A stretch of 64,000 bases of DNA from Lamellibrachia columna (GCA_963662155.1 OY759273.1:28682566-28746565), one strand, 5' to 3'. Shown: positions 48,392 through 60,429, numbered from the stretch's first letter. The notes: generated by a model from the sequence alone, not told the origin. Numbers and translations are program-made.

Positions 48392-51066
48392 TATGCTGCC
48401 TGTGTTAATTTGTGATCACCATTAAAATTGCTTGGTTCATGCAGAATTATCTGCATTGTTGGGGCCACCTGCTGCATTTTTTGGTTGAAATCCATTTTGA
48501 CAAGAAATTTTGTATAAAGGCGTAATAATCTGTATAAAATGTTTCATTGGATGTAATCTAACCTCAGTGTGAGTCATGATGGATTTAATTAACACAAATC
48601 TCATGAACTGTTGTTTGTTTATTGTATACAGATTAATGCTGCTAAAATGTGGATTTTAATTTGGTTCACTTTAGCATGTTTACATAGAAATATAACATGT
48701 CGTTTTCAGTTGACCACCTGAGATTACATACTAGAAATGTTGTCATCGTATTTTATGGTCTATCTGCTAAAAACATTTTATTGTGAACTTTGAACATAGC
48801 AAAACCAATTGATCAGGATTAGTGCAGACTGGAGAATTTATTGTTTCCTTTGATAAAGAGTACAACATATGCCCCAATGGCTTCCAATCATTGACATTGC
48901 TGTACATGTACTTTGGTATACATGTTAACATTATAGCATAATATGGCTAGCCTTTGAATATCCCTCGTAATTTATTTAGCCTGTCACAAATGAAGTTCAT
49001 TGATGTTCAGATTTGTAGTGGATGAATAGTTTAGTAATATATATATATAGTTTAGTAATATATATATACACAGTCAATTTAATAAGAATGCATACTGCAT
49101 ACTTGTGTTAAAATCATCGAAATTAATCAAATTGAGGAGGGAGTTTTGAGAGCGTTGTGTATGCCCCAATGGCCCCCAATAATTACTGATGCATGATTCG
49201 ATGTTTACATCGAAGTTGAATTTATGTACATGTTGAAATTCATGTATATGTTGAAATCGTATAATTTCGCTAACACTGAGGCCTTAAATATATGTGCATC
49301 GAATTGCACATACATTGAGTTCGGCCATTTATCTTGACCTGTATATGTCGTCAGTTGCCGTGGCGGCGCGTGATGTATCGTGTGCACATAGAAATGGCAG
49401 AAACACAGCAGGGATGTATTCAAACATGTCTGAAATGGATTTGCAGTATTGTACATGCTATCCCACAAGTGGGAAGTGGAATTGTTTAGTTGCTTATGGT
49501 GTAGGAATGTGGTGCTTTCGTAATAACAATAGTTAGGCGTCGGATTCGGAGGGGGGCAGGTGGATGGCTCAAGTATCCTTTGGCGCCCACTATTTGCTAT
49601 TATCCACAACTTCTTTACACTAATAAAAAGTTGGGGCCTGAACCTCTAGCTGCAGGCACGTTGTGCTCCCCGCCATCAACTCTGCCCCCTTCCCCCCCCC
49701 ATAAATTCAACAGCTTGCAATGCATCTGTCATAAGTTGACAGTCATGTGGCGGTATCTGCATTTCACTAGCTCTACAGTGATACGCATTATGTTTGAAAG
49801 ATGAACAAGAAAAACTAGTCCAGTCAACTGAGATGATTGAAGTGTTAGCAAGAGGAAAAAGGAAAAACAAGTGTTCTTTTTATGTCCTCGGTCATTCATG
49901 TCACCAGCATTGAGTTGTGTCCTGCCCTAGTGTTGATTGATGTCATCGTGTCACGAATGCAGTCGCACCTTTTGTTGAAGCATTTTATAAAAACCAGTGT
50001 TATTGTTTTTACACAAGATTTGTTTTATTAATGATACATAACACAGTCTCTTGGTGCTGGAATTTCTTTTGGCGTACCGCCATTGTTTACATGGAATAAC
50101 TTGATAGCTGGTCTATGTTATCAGCTTCACCATGTTGAATCAGCTATGTAGGCTTTTGCAAAACTCAAGGTGGTGAATTAGCATGGTTGCGATTAGCCAT
50201 TCTGGTTTCTATTACAATGATGCATGTTGAATTATAGATCTGATCATATCAAAATGTTGCGTTGAGACGAATGGCATGTCTACACATGCATTGTATGTCT
50301 AATGTGCAGTCTCGTATTGTAAAATGTGTTGATCATTTGTTTAGAATCAACACATTTGACAATGTGTGGGGGCAGCATTGTTCGCTTCTTAGAAGATGAA
50401 AAGTTATGCACTCGTGACAAATGTGAATTTTTATGTGATTGCAGTGCTAAGACACTTCAAGGAATTAACTGAGATCACTATGCAAGTGAAGCAGTATGTG
50501 TTATTTGATACATATAGCTATTTTGTCATCATCTACATGTGTCTATTAACTGTTGTGATGTTCATGGGTATTTTAGTGCTTGCTGTTATGCTTTTATTTT
50601 ATTATACTTTTACAGATGTCAAAAAAGTGCTTATTTTCTATAGTATTATTTTATGCAGTTGCGCTACTGTTAAGTTTGTATTCCAGAAATGGTGTTGCTT
50701 TGTTACATTCCAGACATTTACGGTACAGTCTACATACAGTACTTGTGAGACAGCATTAAACAAATATGGATGCATTACTGTTCTGTGTGTGTGTGTATAT
50801 ATGCCACATAGAACATTGTTTTGCCAATACATGTTCTGGCAGCGTGACCAGTACATGTTCTGGCAACATGGCCAATACATGTTCTGGCAAAATGGCTAAT
50901 ACAGTGGACTCTGCTTTTAACAGAATCAGCCGCTTAGTAGAATAAAATGTGTTGGCTGGGACGGAATCATTCCACATTCCTGCTTTATTAAATGCACCGT
51001 TTAAGTGAATCTGTGACTTACTAGAATCAAATATTAAGCAGTCCTATGTACTATGTCACTGCACTG
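48392..51066. repeat. Tandem segmental duplication, copy 1
   Basis: Collinear with 51103-53427, starting at GTGTTAATT ... ACCATTAAAATTGCTTGG and ending after the pogo-like MITE at 51048. This copy has about 500 bp (about 49170-49670) and about 170 bp (about 50280-50450) that copy 2 lacks. It has only three units of the 24-bp repeat. No gene is supported in either copy. Confidence 0.85.
50902..51048. mobile_element. pogo/Tigger-like MITE (in duplication copy 1)
   Basis: Starts CAGTGGACTCTGCTTTTAAC after TA and ends AAGCAGTCCTATG before TA. It corresponds to 53267-53411 in copy 2. Confidence 0.6.
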
Positions 51067-53037
51067 TAGTCCCAGTAATATATTGCCAGGTCACTGTGGT
51101 TTTCCTGCCAGTGTTAATTCGTGTGCACCATTAAAATTGCTTGGTTCATGCAGATAAGTCTGCATTGTTGGGGCCACCTGCTACATTTTTTTTTTAAATC
51201 CATATTTTTGACAAGAAATTGTATATAAAGCCATGCTAATCTGTATAAAATTTTTCATTGGTTAACTGGTCTATAGCTTCCTATTCTCACTTCCTATTCT
51301 CAGACCTGCAAAATATACCTAATAAACCAATGTAGTCTAACCTCAGTGCGAGTCATAATGGATTTAATTATCAACACAAATATCTTATGAACTGTTTGTT
51401 TATTGTATACAGATTAATGCTGCTAAAATGTTATTTGATTCGCTTTAGCATGTTTACGTAGAAATATAATATGTGGATTTTAGTTGACCACATGAGTTTA
51501 CATACCAGAAATGTTGTTGTCATTTCGATATGTCAGTATATCTTATGGTCTGTGCTAAAAACCATGGCAGTGCTGATGTTACAATCGACTCGGCCGAGTC
51601 GTGTTTGGGCCAGAAGTAAACATGTTATTGTGAACTTTGAACACAGTTAAACCAAATGATCAGGATTAGTGCAGACTGGAGATTTGTTGTCCTTTCTGGT
51701 ATGCAATTAAGAGTACAACATATGCCCCAATGGCTTCCAATCATTGACATTGATGTACATGTATATTGGTATACATGTTAACATTATAGCATAATTTGGC
51801 TAGCACTGATGCCTTTGAATCTCCCTCCTAATTCATTTAACCTGTCACAAATGAAGTTTATTGATGTTCAGATTTGTTGTGTGTAAAAAGTTTTGTAATA
51901 TATATACATAATTTATACACATTAAATTTAATAAGAATGCATACTGCATACTTGTGTTAAAATCATTAAAATTGAGGAGGGAGTTTTGATAGTGTTGTGT
52001 ACATTGAAGTACATGCTACCAGCCATCAACTTTGCCCCCTTGTCCCCTGATAAATTCTACAGCTTGCGATGCTTCTGTCATAAGTTGACAGTCATGTGGC
52101 GATATCTACATTTCACTAGCTCTACTGTGACGCATATTATGTTTGAAAGTGGTCCAGTCAACTGAGATGATTTATGTGTTTGGAAGACGAAAAACAAGTC
52201 TTATGTCAACAAAAACTGGTCCATTCAATTGAGATGATTTAAGTGTTAGCAAGAGGACGAAGGAAAAACAAGTGTTCTTTTTATGTCCTCGGTCAGCATG
52301 AGTCGTGTCCTGCCCTAGTGTTGATTGATGTCATCGTGTCATGAATGCAGTCACACCTTTTGTTGAAGCATTTTATAAAAACCAGTTTGTGTTATTGTTT
52401 TTACACAAGATTTGTTTTATTAATGATACATAACACAGTCTCTTGGTGCTGGAATTTCTTTTGGCATACCGCCATTGTTTACATGGAACAACTTCACTAA
52501 CTCGGTAGCTGGTCTATGTTATCAGCTTCACAAAGTTAAATCAGCTATGTTGGCTTTTGCAAAACTCAAGGTGGTGAATTAGCATGGTTGCGATTAACCG
52601 TTCTGGTTTCTACTACAATGATGCATGTTGAATTATTGATCTGATTATATCAAAATGTTGCATTTTAATGTGATTGCAGTGCTACGACACTTCAAGGAAT
52701 TAACCAAGATCACTATGTAAGTGAAGCAGTATGTGTTATTTGATACATATAGCTATTTTGTAATAATCTACATATGTCTATTAACTGTTGTGATGTTCAT
52801 GGGTATTTTAGTGCTTGCTGTTATGCTTTTATTCTGTTATACTTTTACAAATGTCAAAAAAGTGCTTATTATTTTATGCAGTTGCACTACTGTTAAGTTT
52901 GTATTCCAGAAATGCTGTTGCTTTGTTATATTCCCGACATTCACAGTACAGTACTTGTGAGACAGCATTAAACAAATATGGAGGCATTACTGTTGTGTGT
53001 GTTTGTGTGTATATGCTACATAGAACATTGTTTTGGT

Positions 53038-53262
53038 AACATGGCCAATACATGTTCTGGCAACATGGCCAATACATGTTCTGGCAACATGGCCAATACA
53101 TGTTCTGGCAACATGACCAATACATGTTCTGGCAACATGACCAATACATGTTCTGGCAACATGGCCAATACATGTTCTGGCAACATGGGCAATACATGTT
53201 CTGGCAACATGACCAATACATTTTCTGGCAACATGACCAATACATGTTCTGGCAACATGGCT
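53038..53262. repeat. 24-bp minisatellite, nine full copies
   Basis: The unit AACATGGCCAATACATGTTC+TGGC repeats nine times plus a partial unit that runs into the MITE at 53267. The matching place in duplication copy 1 (50819-50891) has three units. Confidence 0.9.
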
Positions 53263-53266
53263 AATA

Positions 53267-53411
53267 CAGTGGACTCTGCTTTTAACAGAACCAGCCGCTT
53301 AGAATAAAATGTGTTGGCTGGGATGGAATCATTCCACATTCCCGCTGTATTGAATGCACCGTTTAAGTGAATCAGTGACTTACTAGAATAAAAATTAAAC
53401 AGAGTCCCTTG
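53267..53411. mobile_element. pogo/Tigger-like MITE (in duplication copy 2)
   Basis: CAGTGGACTCTGCTTTTAAC at the left and, in reverse, CAAGGGACTCTGTTTAAT at the right, flanked by TA on both sides. Confidence 0.7.
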
Positions 53412-53427
53412 TACTATGTCGCTGCAC

Positions 53428-54875
53428 AATATTACGAGGCCACTGCTGGCAAACAGCACAGTTCACTTGATGCTGCTTCAATTAAATTTGAAATGTCTTC
53501 AAAAAAGTCCAGGGTTCCAAATATGTCCATGATTCAAATTGAAAGTGGGGTAGTCAAATTATATTTTTCTTTAAACATGCTGGGCAGAAATTGTTATGTT
53601 AGGATAATATCTGATCTGAGTGAGTGATCACTGCTTCCACTTGCAAAACAACTGGCGTTGTGAAATGCATGAGGTGGGTAATTAATTGTACATCAGCTTT
53701 ATAGAATGTATCTTGCAGCCTTGACAACTAGTATATGTAGTACTTGACAACTGTCGGTTGCTATACTACAACTCAAACAAGAAAAAAAAATTACTGCAAA
53801 ATGTAACATGAGTAGTTATACCCCATTACCCTGGGATGTGTTACCCTTGGGTGTGTGCAGATATGAAAATCCGTTTTTAGGCCGTGGGATGTGATTTTTC
53901 ACTGGTAATTACTCCAGTCGTGGATAAAAGGGTCAACGCCCACGTCATAGAAGCCGACAGAGCCACGTGTGCCATACAGAGCAATACCGAATAATGCATG
54001 TCGTTAGAAACCAACTCACACCTGTTACTGTGGTTGACGTCAGCCCCGGCGAACAACTTGGCGATCTGAGGTGCTGACAGTTAAACATTAGGTGCCCCAT
54101 TATTACGATGTCTACATCATACCACCGTATTGCCTAAACAAACGTATAATCATTCTAACTGCAACACACTGCCATGCGGATATGCCCCGCGTTACCAGTG
54201 GGCGAAGTGAAATATTTTGTGGTCAACCCGGTTTATGATAATGAGGTTTATTTGCGCTACAACAACATCAATAAAACACAGTTTACAATGGCGTCTGCGT
54301 GTAGTTTTGTCGGTGTGACTTCAACAATAAATCTACCATTACATGATAATTTAAATTTGATAATTTCATACACACAATAATGAAATGAAATCGCACGTTC
54401 AGACGTTTGTTGTGTGTGTTATTGTCTATAATGTATTAATGGGTATGCGGCCATGCCCCACCATCCCCACTGGTTAAGAAAAACTGCTCCTTCATGTGCA
54501 ACAAAGTGACTAGTGGCCAAACACGAATCGAAGAAACTTTTACTTGATTCTGACGTGTCCGTGGCACTTTTTTGTCGCAGCTTCTTAGCTCGAACGTTAG
54601 TCATTCTCTGACTACATGTTCTGTTTTTACACAACTATTTGGTTAAAATAGTGTTATACCAAGCACATATATTATGAATGCAAAAAATCGCACCTGTCTT
54701 ACCGCTTGGCTTGAAAACGTAAGGCGTAACCGTTGCTTGCTACTGATATAGGAAAAACCAAGTGAAGCTTCACTAGAGTTTGGGAGAGAAGAGCAGCGAA
54801 CTTGTCCGCTCTGTAGATCGACACATCTACAATACCTCGGTTCATTTAAGAGCTGCGAAATATTACTCCTGCGTG
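53428..54875. other. Upstream flank of the second JmjC gene
   Basis: No gene or repeat I can support. Short frames at 54174 (+) and 54419 (-) show no domain and no splice partners. Confidence 0.45.
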
Positions 54876-57800
54876 ATGGCATATCTGCTGTGCATAGTCT
54901 GGGCGCTCTTGGTGGTTTCCATCGGCGCGAAAGACGACGAACACAGTAGCACGGAGCCTCCCGGTCACTTGCTGCCCCTCGGTGCCCACCGCCCGGCCGA
55001 GGGAGACGTGGACGCCGTCGACGGCTTCCTCGACCCGCAGACCTTCTACCGGGACTACGTGATCGCCAGCCGGCCGGTCGTCTTCAAGGGAGCCGCCAGA
55101 GGCATACCGGCCTACAAGCTATGGACGGACACGTATCTAAAGTATGTATTATACAGTTACTGAACGATACTGGGTGTTGGGCTTCAGAATGTTGTATTGA
55201 TCTCGCGAGTCAAATACAATATTCTGAAGCAACGAGTGCACAAAGTTGTTTATTGTCTGTCCCAGCGTGCAAACTATATGTATGCAATATAGCAACGGAA
55301 GTTCAATGTGTAGTGAAAGTAGACAAATAAATGACATTTAATTTATTTATCAATATACCAACAACCTTGCTTGCATCCACATTTACCATCACTAGCAGAC
55401 AATTACAGTCCGTGCTAACATGCCGGCCTCAACATTGTATTGACATGCAATGCAAACGATTCAATGACATTACCATTGATACATAGTTTACCATAAATAT
55501 GTAATGCCTGAAAATGCATTATCTAAGCTACGACTACGCGATTTAAAACAAGTGTGTGCATCACTGCAATAACCCCAAAAGTGCCATTGGGGAGAAATTG
55601 AGAAAATCGCTGTTGGAGTCTGTTGACTAGAACTTGACATTTAATGCACATATGTCCACCGTCAACTTAAACCGAAATATCCCTTTACGAGAGAACTTAA
55701 ACTTTGTCCGTACCCTGCAAGTATAAGGGACCATTTACAACTATTGACATAAATACTCATATTCGTACAAAGTGTACCAAAGGGGGTCAATGCCCGTTCA
55801 CTAATTATGCTCATTAAAGTGTCGGTCCCATGTGAAATCTGACAAATCACCCACACATCTGTATCAACATTTTGACAATTCTTTGTACATAAAAGAATTA
55901 ATCTATCCCGGGTGTAGCGACCAAAAACGAAAAATATATTCAGGGAGGGAGTCTGAGAATTAGTACACTCTTGAGTCTGCACTAGTAGGAACAAATTGAC
56001 AATTGTGACTGGCCCCTAACTCGACGTGTCATAGGCCTACTGTCCCGTAAACGTTCTTCCGCAGTTCTTGCACTGCGTGTGTGATTGTTGTAGAGAGACA
56101 TTCGGGAACCTGGTAGTGCAAGTAGAGATCAATAAGAAGGAGGTGCGACCACAGATCGATGACATGATGTCTCTCAGTGCATTTCTTCAGAGGTACACGA
56201 CTGAAGGCGGTGGCTACATGGTGGAAGACGTCAAGCCGCAGATGCAGGGTAAGCTTACTGCTGCTACTCGCAGTGGCGCTAGTTCCGGGTAACATCAACA
56301 CCAAACACGACCAACAAACACCAACGGCAGACACAGTGTCACAGCATCGAGCACTGTTGTGTTGATAGTGTGTTTGGTGGCGTTGACGTCGTGTCTACGT
56401 TGTGTTGACAGTGTGTTTGGTGACGTTGACGTCGTGTCTACCTTGTGTTGTCGGTGTGTTTGGTGGCGTTGACGTCATGCTTACCTTGTGTTGACAGTTG
56501 ACCTATCGCTGCTACGACCGGTGCTATGCGGTGGCTGGCAAGATCACATCGAGGGCGCCCAGGCGTGGTTGAGCGGCGGAGGTACCCAATCAGTGCTGCA
56601 CTCTGACGGCATGGAAAACATCAACTGTATGCTGGACGGACGCAAACAAATCATTATGATGGACAAGGTAAGTTTACATTGGGCTGATCCCAATAAGAAA
56701 GTTTTCTTTCTCGTGAGAGAAAGTTTTCTTTCTCGTGAAGCATGTATTATTAAAACGTCAGCTGTGAGAAACTCTTGGGTTGATCAGTGTGAGTGTAGAT
56801 ATGAATATTTCCATGTAGAATGTAACAATATACAATATTATTAATTCCCTAGCAATATATCAAATTAAAATACACAATTAAGCGCAGCATTTTTTATTCT
56901 AATAAAAACATTTCCAAAGACGATATTCTAAACAATAGTGCACGTTGCTATGCGAAAAAGGTTCGCAGTTGTGTCTTTTGCGTCAACTATGTTGTTCGTG
57001 TGCGTTGCCTTAGAGACAGGAGCAGCTGGTGGAGGCCGACCAATGGGATGATGATGGCGCGTACAGCCGGGTCGACGTGACGAAGGTCGACCTGCATCAG
57101 TTCCCGTCTCTCGGGCGCGTCCCCTGGTGGAATGCCGAGATGGAAAAGGGAGACTGTTTGTACATTCCACCCGGGTTAGTCCGATATAACCTATCATTGC
57201 CACCGCCGCCGCCGCCACCACCACCACCACCAGCAACACAACCGCCACCACAACCACCGCCACCACAACCACCACCACTACCACAACCGCCACCACTAGC
57301 AACACAACCGCCACCACCACCACAACCACCACCACCACCACAACAACCACCACCACCACCACTAGCAACACAACCGCCACCACCACCACAACCACCACCA
57401 CCACCACAACAACCACCACCACCACCACCAGCAACACAACCGCCACCACCACCACCACTTGCAACACAACCGCCACCACCACCGCCACCACAACCACCAC
57501 CACCACCACATGTACTTGTCATGTTTGTAGGTGGTACCACGCCGTGAAGTCGTTGGGACCGCGCAACCTGGCAGCGAACCTATGGTTCGTGTCTATGGTC
57601 TTCTTCAACACGTCCGACTGCGCCCGTTGGACGGAACCACTGCCCGACTACGCCAACTTGAGCAGCTACCGCTTCTTGTCGGCCGACAAACATGACTACT
57701 CGACATCACTAGTCAGGTGTGGTACATTCAGTATCTGATCAGTTGATGACAACGTTCTGGGATTTTTTTCAATGTGTGGCTAGTTATTTAGTGTCATGCA

Positions 57801-59620
57801 TTTTACTCTCTGGAAACGGCTTCTTGACGGCAGAGAGACTGGACTACACGGAATCACTAGTTAGGTGTGGTACATTCAGTATCTGGTCAGTTGATTACAA
57901 AGTTCTGGGATTATCTTCAATGTATTTAGCGTCATGCATTTTACTCTCCGGAAAGGGAGGTGGTGTGGTAACGTTTGACGTTATGAAGCTGACTCCTATT
58001 CCGTGCCCTCATATTTGATTCAGATCCGGGCTAGAAAGTCAATGGGGCAACATCTTTGTCGTGGAACCAATCTTCAAGGGCTATTTCTATACAAAAAAGA
58101 CTTAACACGACAATGGCTAGACTTATCTCTTGTATAGCGCCGTATCCAGTCATTGGGACTTAAGGCGTTACACTGGCAGACCTGTTCATTCCAACACCAA
58201 CTCGGTTACTCTGGGAAGCATTAAGCTACGTTGCAATTACTGCACGAAGATTATTCGTTCATATACCCGCCACTGTCTACAGCCAGGGCCTACTCATTTA
58301 TGCAGCCGAGTGAACTGTAGCAACGTCGAATGAACGAAATTGCACAAGCTTCGACCCCGCTGCAAGAGGATTCGAACCCGGGTTCTATCGATCGAGAGTC
58401 GGTGTATTTTGCAATAGTGTTATTCCCAAAACGTCACATGTCAGATGATATCCGTTTTGTGCACCATTAGTCATCCAGCTTCATTTTGACAATTGTTAAC
58501 GTGTAAGTGTAGGTGCATCCCGCCTGTGCTGGAGCAGCGATTAACACCAGAGCTGTAGTAAATCAGCAATGTTGCACGTGTCGCATGATGGAACATTAAT
58601 TAACACAGTTAATTTAATTTATTCATGATATGTATTTATTATTATTATTTAAATCCTTGTATATGTTAATTTAATTAATGTAATTATTATATTGCCCTTA
58701 ATTTAATTTATTATTTTAGCTATTTATTATTCATTATGTATGCTTTAGTAGTATTAGGGTGTTTTATATAATATACATATTTAAACTATTGTACAGCGCC
58801 ATAGAGCACTCTAGGTGATTGTGGCGTTTTATAACTATCGTATTTTATTATTATTTATTATCACATTTGTGCAATTCCTTGTAGGTTAGACTTGTTTGGG
58901 AAATTAAAAAATGTTGAGACGATCACATTCGACGATATACTCGAGGCGCATAAGATCGACGAAGACATTAACGCTGCGGTCATGATTAAGGCAAGTATAG
59001 TAACGCAGTTGCGGGTGACACCTGGTTGACATTATCATAGGTATGAGTATATGTTCATGATAAAGCACGACACAACCTCGTCCACTCCAATGTCATATTT
59101 CATTTAGTCGACTCACACGTGATGCTTTTATTGGTCGCCATTTTGGTTTGCGGTTAACGCAGGCGCGAAGAAATCTGAATTCACTTTAGACCTGAGAAAC
59201 AACCTGTGTCTAGAACGGTCTCGTGTGCAACAAACATATATACTGATGTGACCATAACACATGAACATTACACAAAAGCCTGACATATCGTCCAAAAAGC
59301 GGGACAAAAGGAAAATGCAGTATTTCCGACCCGAAAGCGGTAATGTTATCTAGATCATGCTAAAACACACACTAATCGTGTTCATTAACACGGGCCGCAG
59401 GACACTACAATAAAATATGTAGGAACATGTGTGTATTTCTTCTTGTGGGCAATTAGTAGTCGCTGAGCGCTTACTACAAAATAAAGACACCTAGCCCATG
59501 ACACTCATCAACTTGATTTATACCCGTGACAGAATTTTTTATTGGCACGTTTTACCCAATGTGCCTAAAAGTCCAAATACTCACGGTTATGGGTCAAACT
59601 GACTGGTGTCATGGTTAGTA

Positions 59621-59685
<65 letters not shown>

Positions 59686-60065
59686 CACATACACATGACG
59701 CTAGTTAAATCAATGGGCTATGAAAGTTTGGAGGAAAATCGCACGGCACATTTGGTGAGTAGGCTAAACACGGCATGATTGCCGCCAGTGAAGAAACTAA
59801 CTGTGCTGTCTAACCCTGACAGATGATGGAGAGAATCGACAAGAACGGAGACCGTAGACTGACGTGGGAGGAGATCTACGCGGCTGACCTGGCCAGGCTC
59901 ACTGCCGAGTTTGGCCCCGACCTCGACAAGTTTGGCCCCGACCTCGACAGGTTGCCAGCGTACTCGGATCGTATGGAGGAACTTTCCGGACGGGAGTCGG
60001 AAAACGAGGCGGAAATTAAGGAGCTAAAAAGAAACGGGTTTGAAGCAAACAGAAATGAACTGTAA
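54876..60065 (+). CDS. Predicted ER-luminal JmjC (cupin_8) oxygenase with EF-hand, paralogue B (428 residues)
   Basis: Seven exons: 54876-55141, 56094-56248, 56498-56667, 57014-57174, 57531-57716, 58885-58990, 59823-60065; intron phases 2,1,0,2,2,0, as in paralogue A. The ATG opens a signal peptide (MAYLLCIVWALLVVSIGA). VLHSD (His175, Asp177) and WYH (His254) sit at the same residue numbers as in A, so the Fe(II) site is intact. The EF-hand loop DKNGDRRLTWEE (354-365) keeps the ligands but has Arg at position 6, where Gly is usual. The tail holds a short FGPDLDKFGPDLDR repeat and ends in RNEL, a variant of the KDEL signal. Intron 6 has a GC donor (AAG|GCAAGT at 58991). The upstream frame before the ATG is open back to 54780 but lacks an ATG, and the chosen ATG gives the signal peptide. 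Substrate unknown. Confidence 0.85.
56359..56497. repeat. 43-bp tandem repeat ending at the exon 3 acceptor of paralogue B
   Basis: Three full 43-bp units starting at 56359, 56402 and 56445, each opening with GTGTTGAxAG or a variant. A fourth partial copy, GTGTTGACAG at 56488-56497, is the splice acceptor itself. Confidence 0.85.
57196..57512. repeat. (CCA/CCG)n repeat filling intron 4 of paralogue B
   Basis: Imperfect CCACCG/CAACCA triplets occupy almost the whole 356-bp intron (57175-57530). Translated in the exon 4 frame it gives a polyproline run, and on the minus strand polyglycine; both are artefacts unless the intron is retained. Confidence 0.9.
57818..57864 (+). other. Duplicated 3' end of exon 5 inside intron 5 of paralogue B
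   Basis: This copies the last 47 bases of exon 5 (57670-57716) with the same frame (FLTAERLDYTESLVR against FLSADKHDYSTSLVR) and the same donor AG|GTGTGG. The duplication continues into about 90 bp of intron. I see no clear acceptor just upstream, so its use as an exon is unproven. Confidence 0.7.
58115..58400 (-). mobile_element. tRNA-derived SINE in intron 5 of paralogue B
   Basis: On the minus strand the tRNA-like head lies near 58400, with a B-box-like AACCCGGGTTCGAATCC (about 58370-58388 region). The tail near 58120-58190 has TATAGCGCCGTATCC and GGCAGACCTGTTCATTCCAA, shared with 14235 and, in part, 30115. Confidence 0.65.
58590..58860. other. AT-rich TTATTATT tract in intron 5
   Basis: Simple-sequence-like AT-rich DNA before the exon 6 acceptor at 58884. 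No other feature. Confidence 0.5.
59619..59688. repeat. (GCAC)n microsatellite in intron 6
   Basis: About 16 GCAC units, located 135 bp before exon 7 of paralogue B. Confidence 0.95.
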
Positions 60066-60251
60066 TATTTAGAGAAATTGGAAAGTTATTTTATCCGTAA
60101 GGCCTCTACGTTACTAGCACTGTTGACGCTGCAGAAATCGCTATACTTGGATATCGAATAGTTTTCTACTCGTGTATTTGGATAGGTCAACATATCTGGA
60201 TACTAGCAATACGCCTAACAGTAGGCATATTGTTATGTCGGTTTCTGCTAT

Positions 60252-60257
60252 AATAAA
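60252..60257 (+). other. Polyadenylation signal of paralogue B
   Basis: A canonical AATAAA lies 187 bp after the stop codon, in ATAATAAAGGTGC. It defines a compact 3' UTR that ends just before the Polinton remains. Confidence 0.7.
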
Positions 60258-60429
60258 GGTGCTTTAAATGTTTCAGTCGGGTTCTTTTTATTGACTTTCC
60301 GGTGGAAGGAGAACGGCAGGGAGGCAGAAGGGGAGAGGAGGGGAGGGAGAGCTCAATTGGATTGGGTTTGGTCTTAACTAGGAATTCGAATTTCTTTGCC
60401 TGATGTGTTCCGCTGAAGAACTAGTCCGC

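Larger units (their letters stand above)
51103..53427. repeat. Tandem segmental duplication, copy 2
   Basis: Collinear with 48392-51066. It has a private insertion of about 60 bp near 51260-51330 and a strong expansion of the 24-bp repeat at 53038. Confidence 0.85.

Noticed and set aside
57029..57547. Polyproline protein and minus-strand polyglycine/polyvaline frames
   Set aside because: The triplet repeat lies in intron 4 of paralogue B; splice sites flanking it are confirmed by paralogue A.
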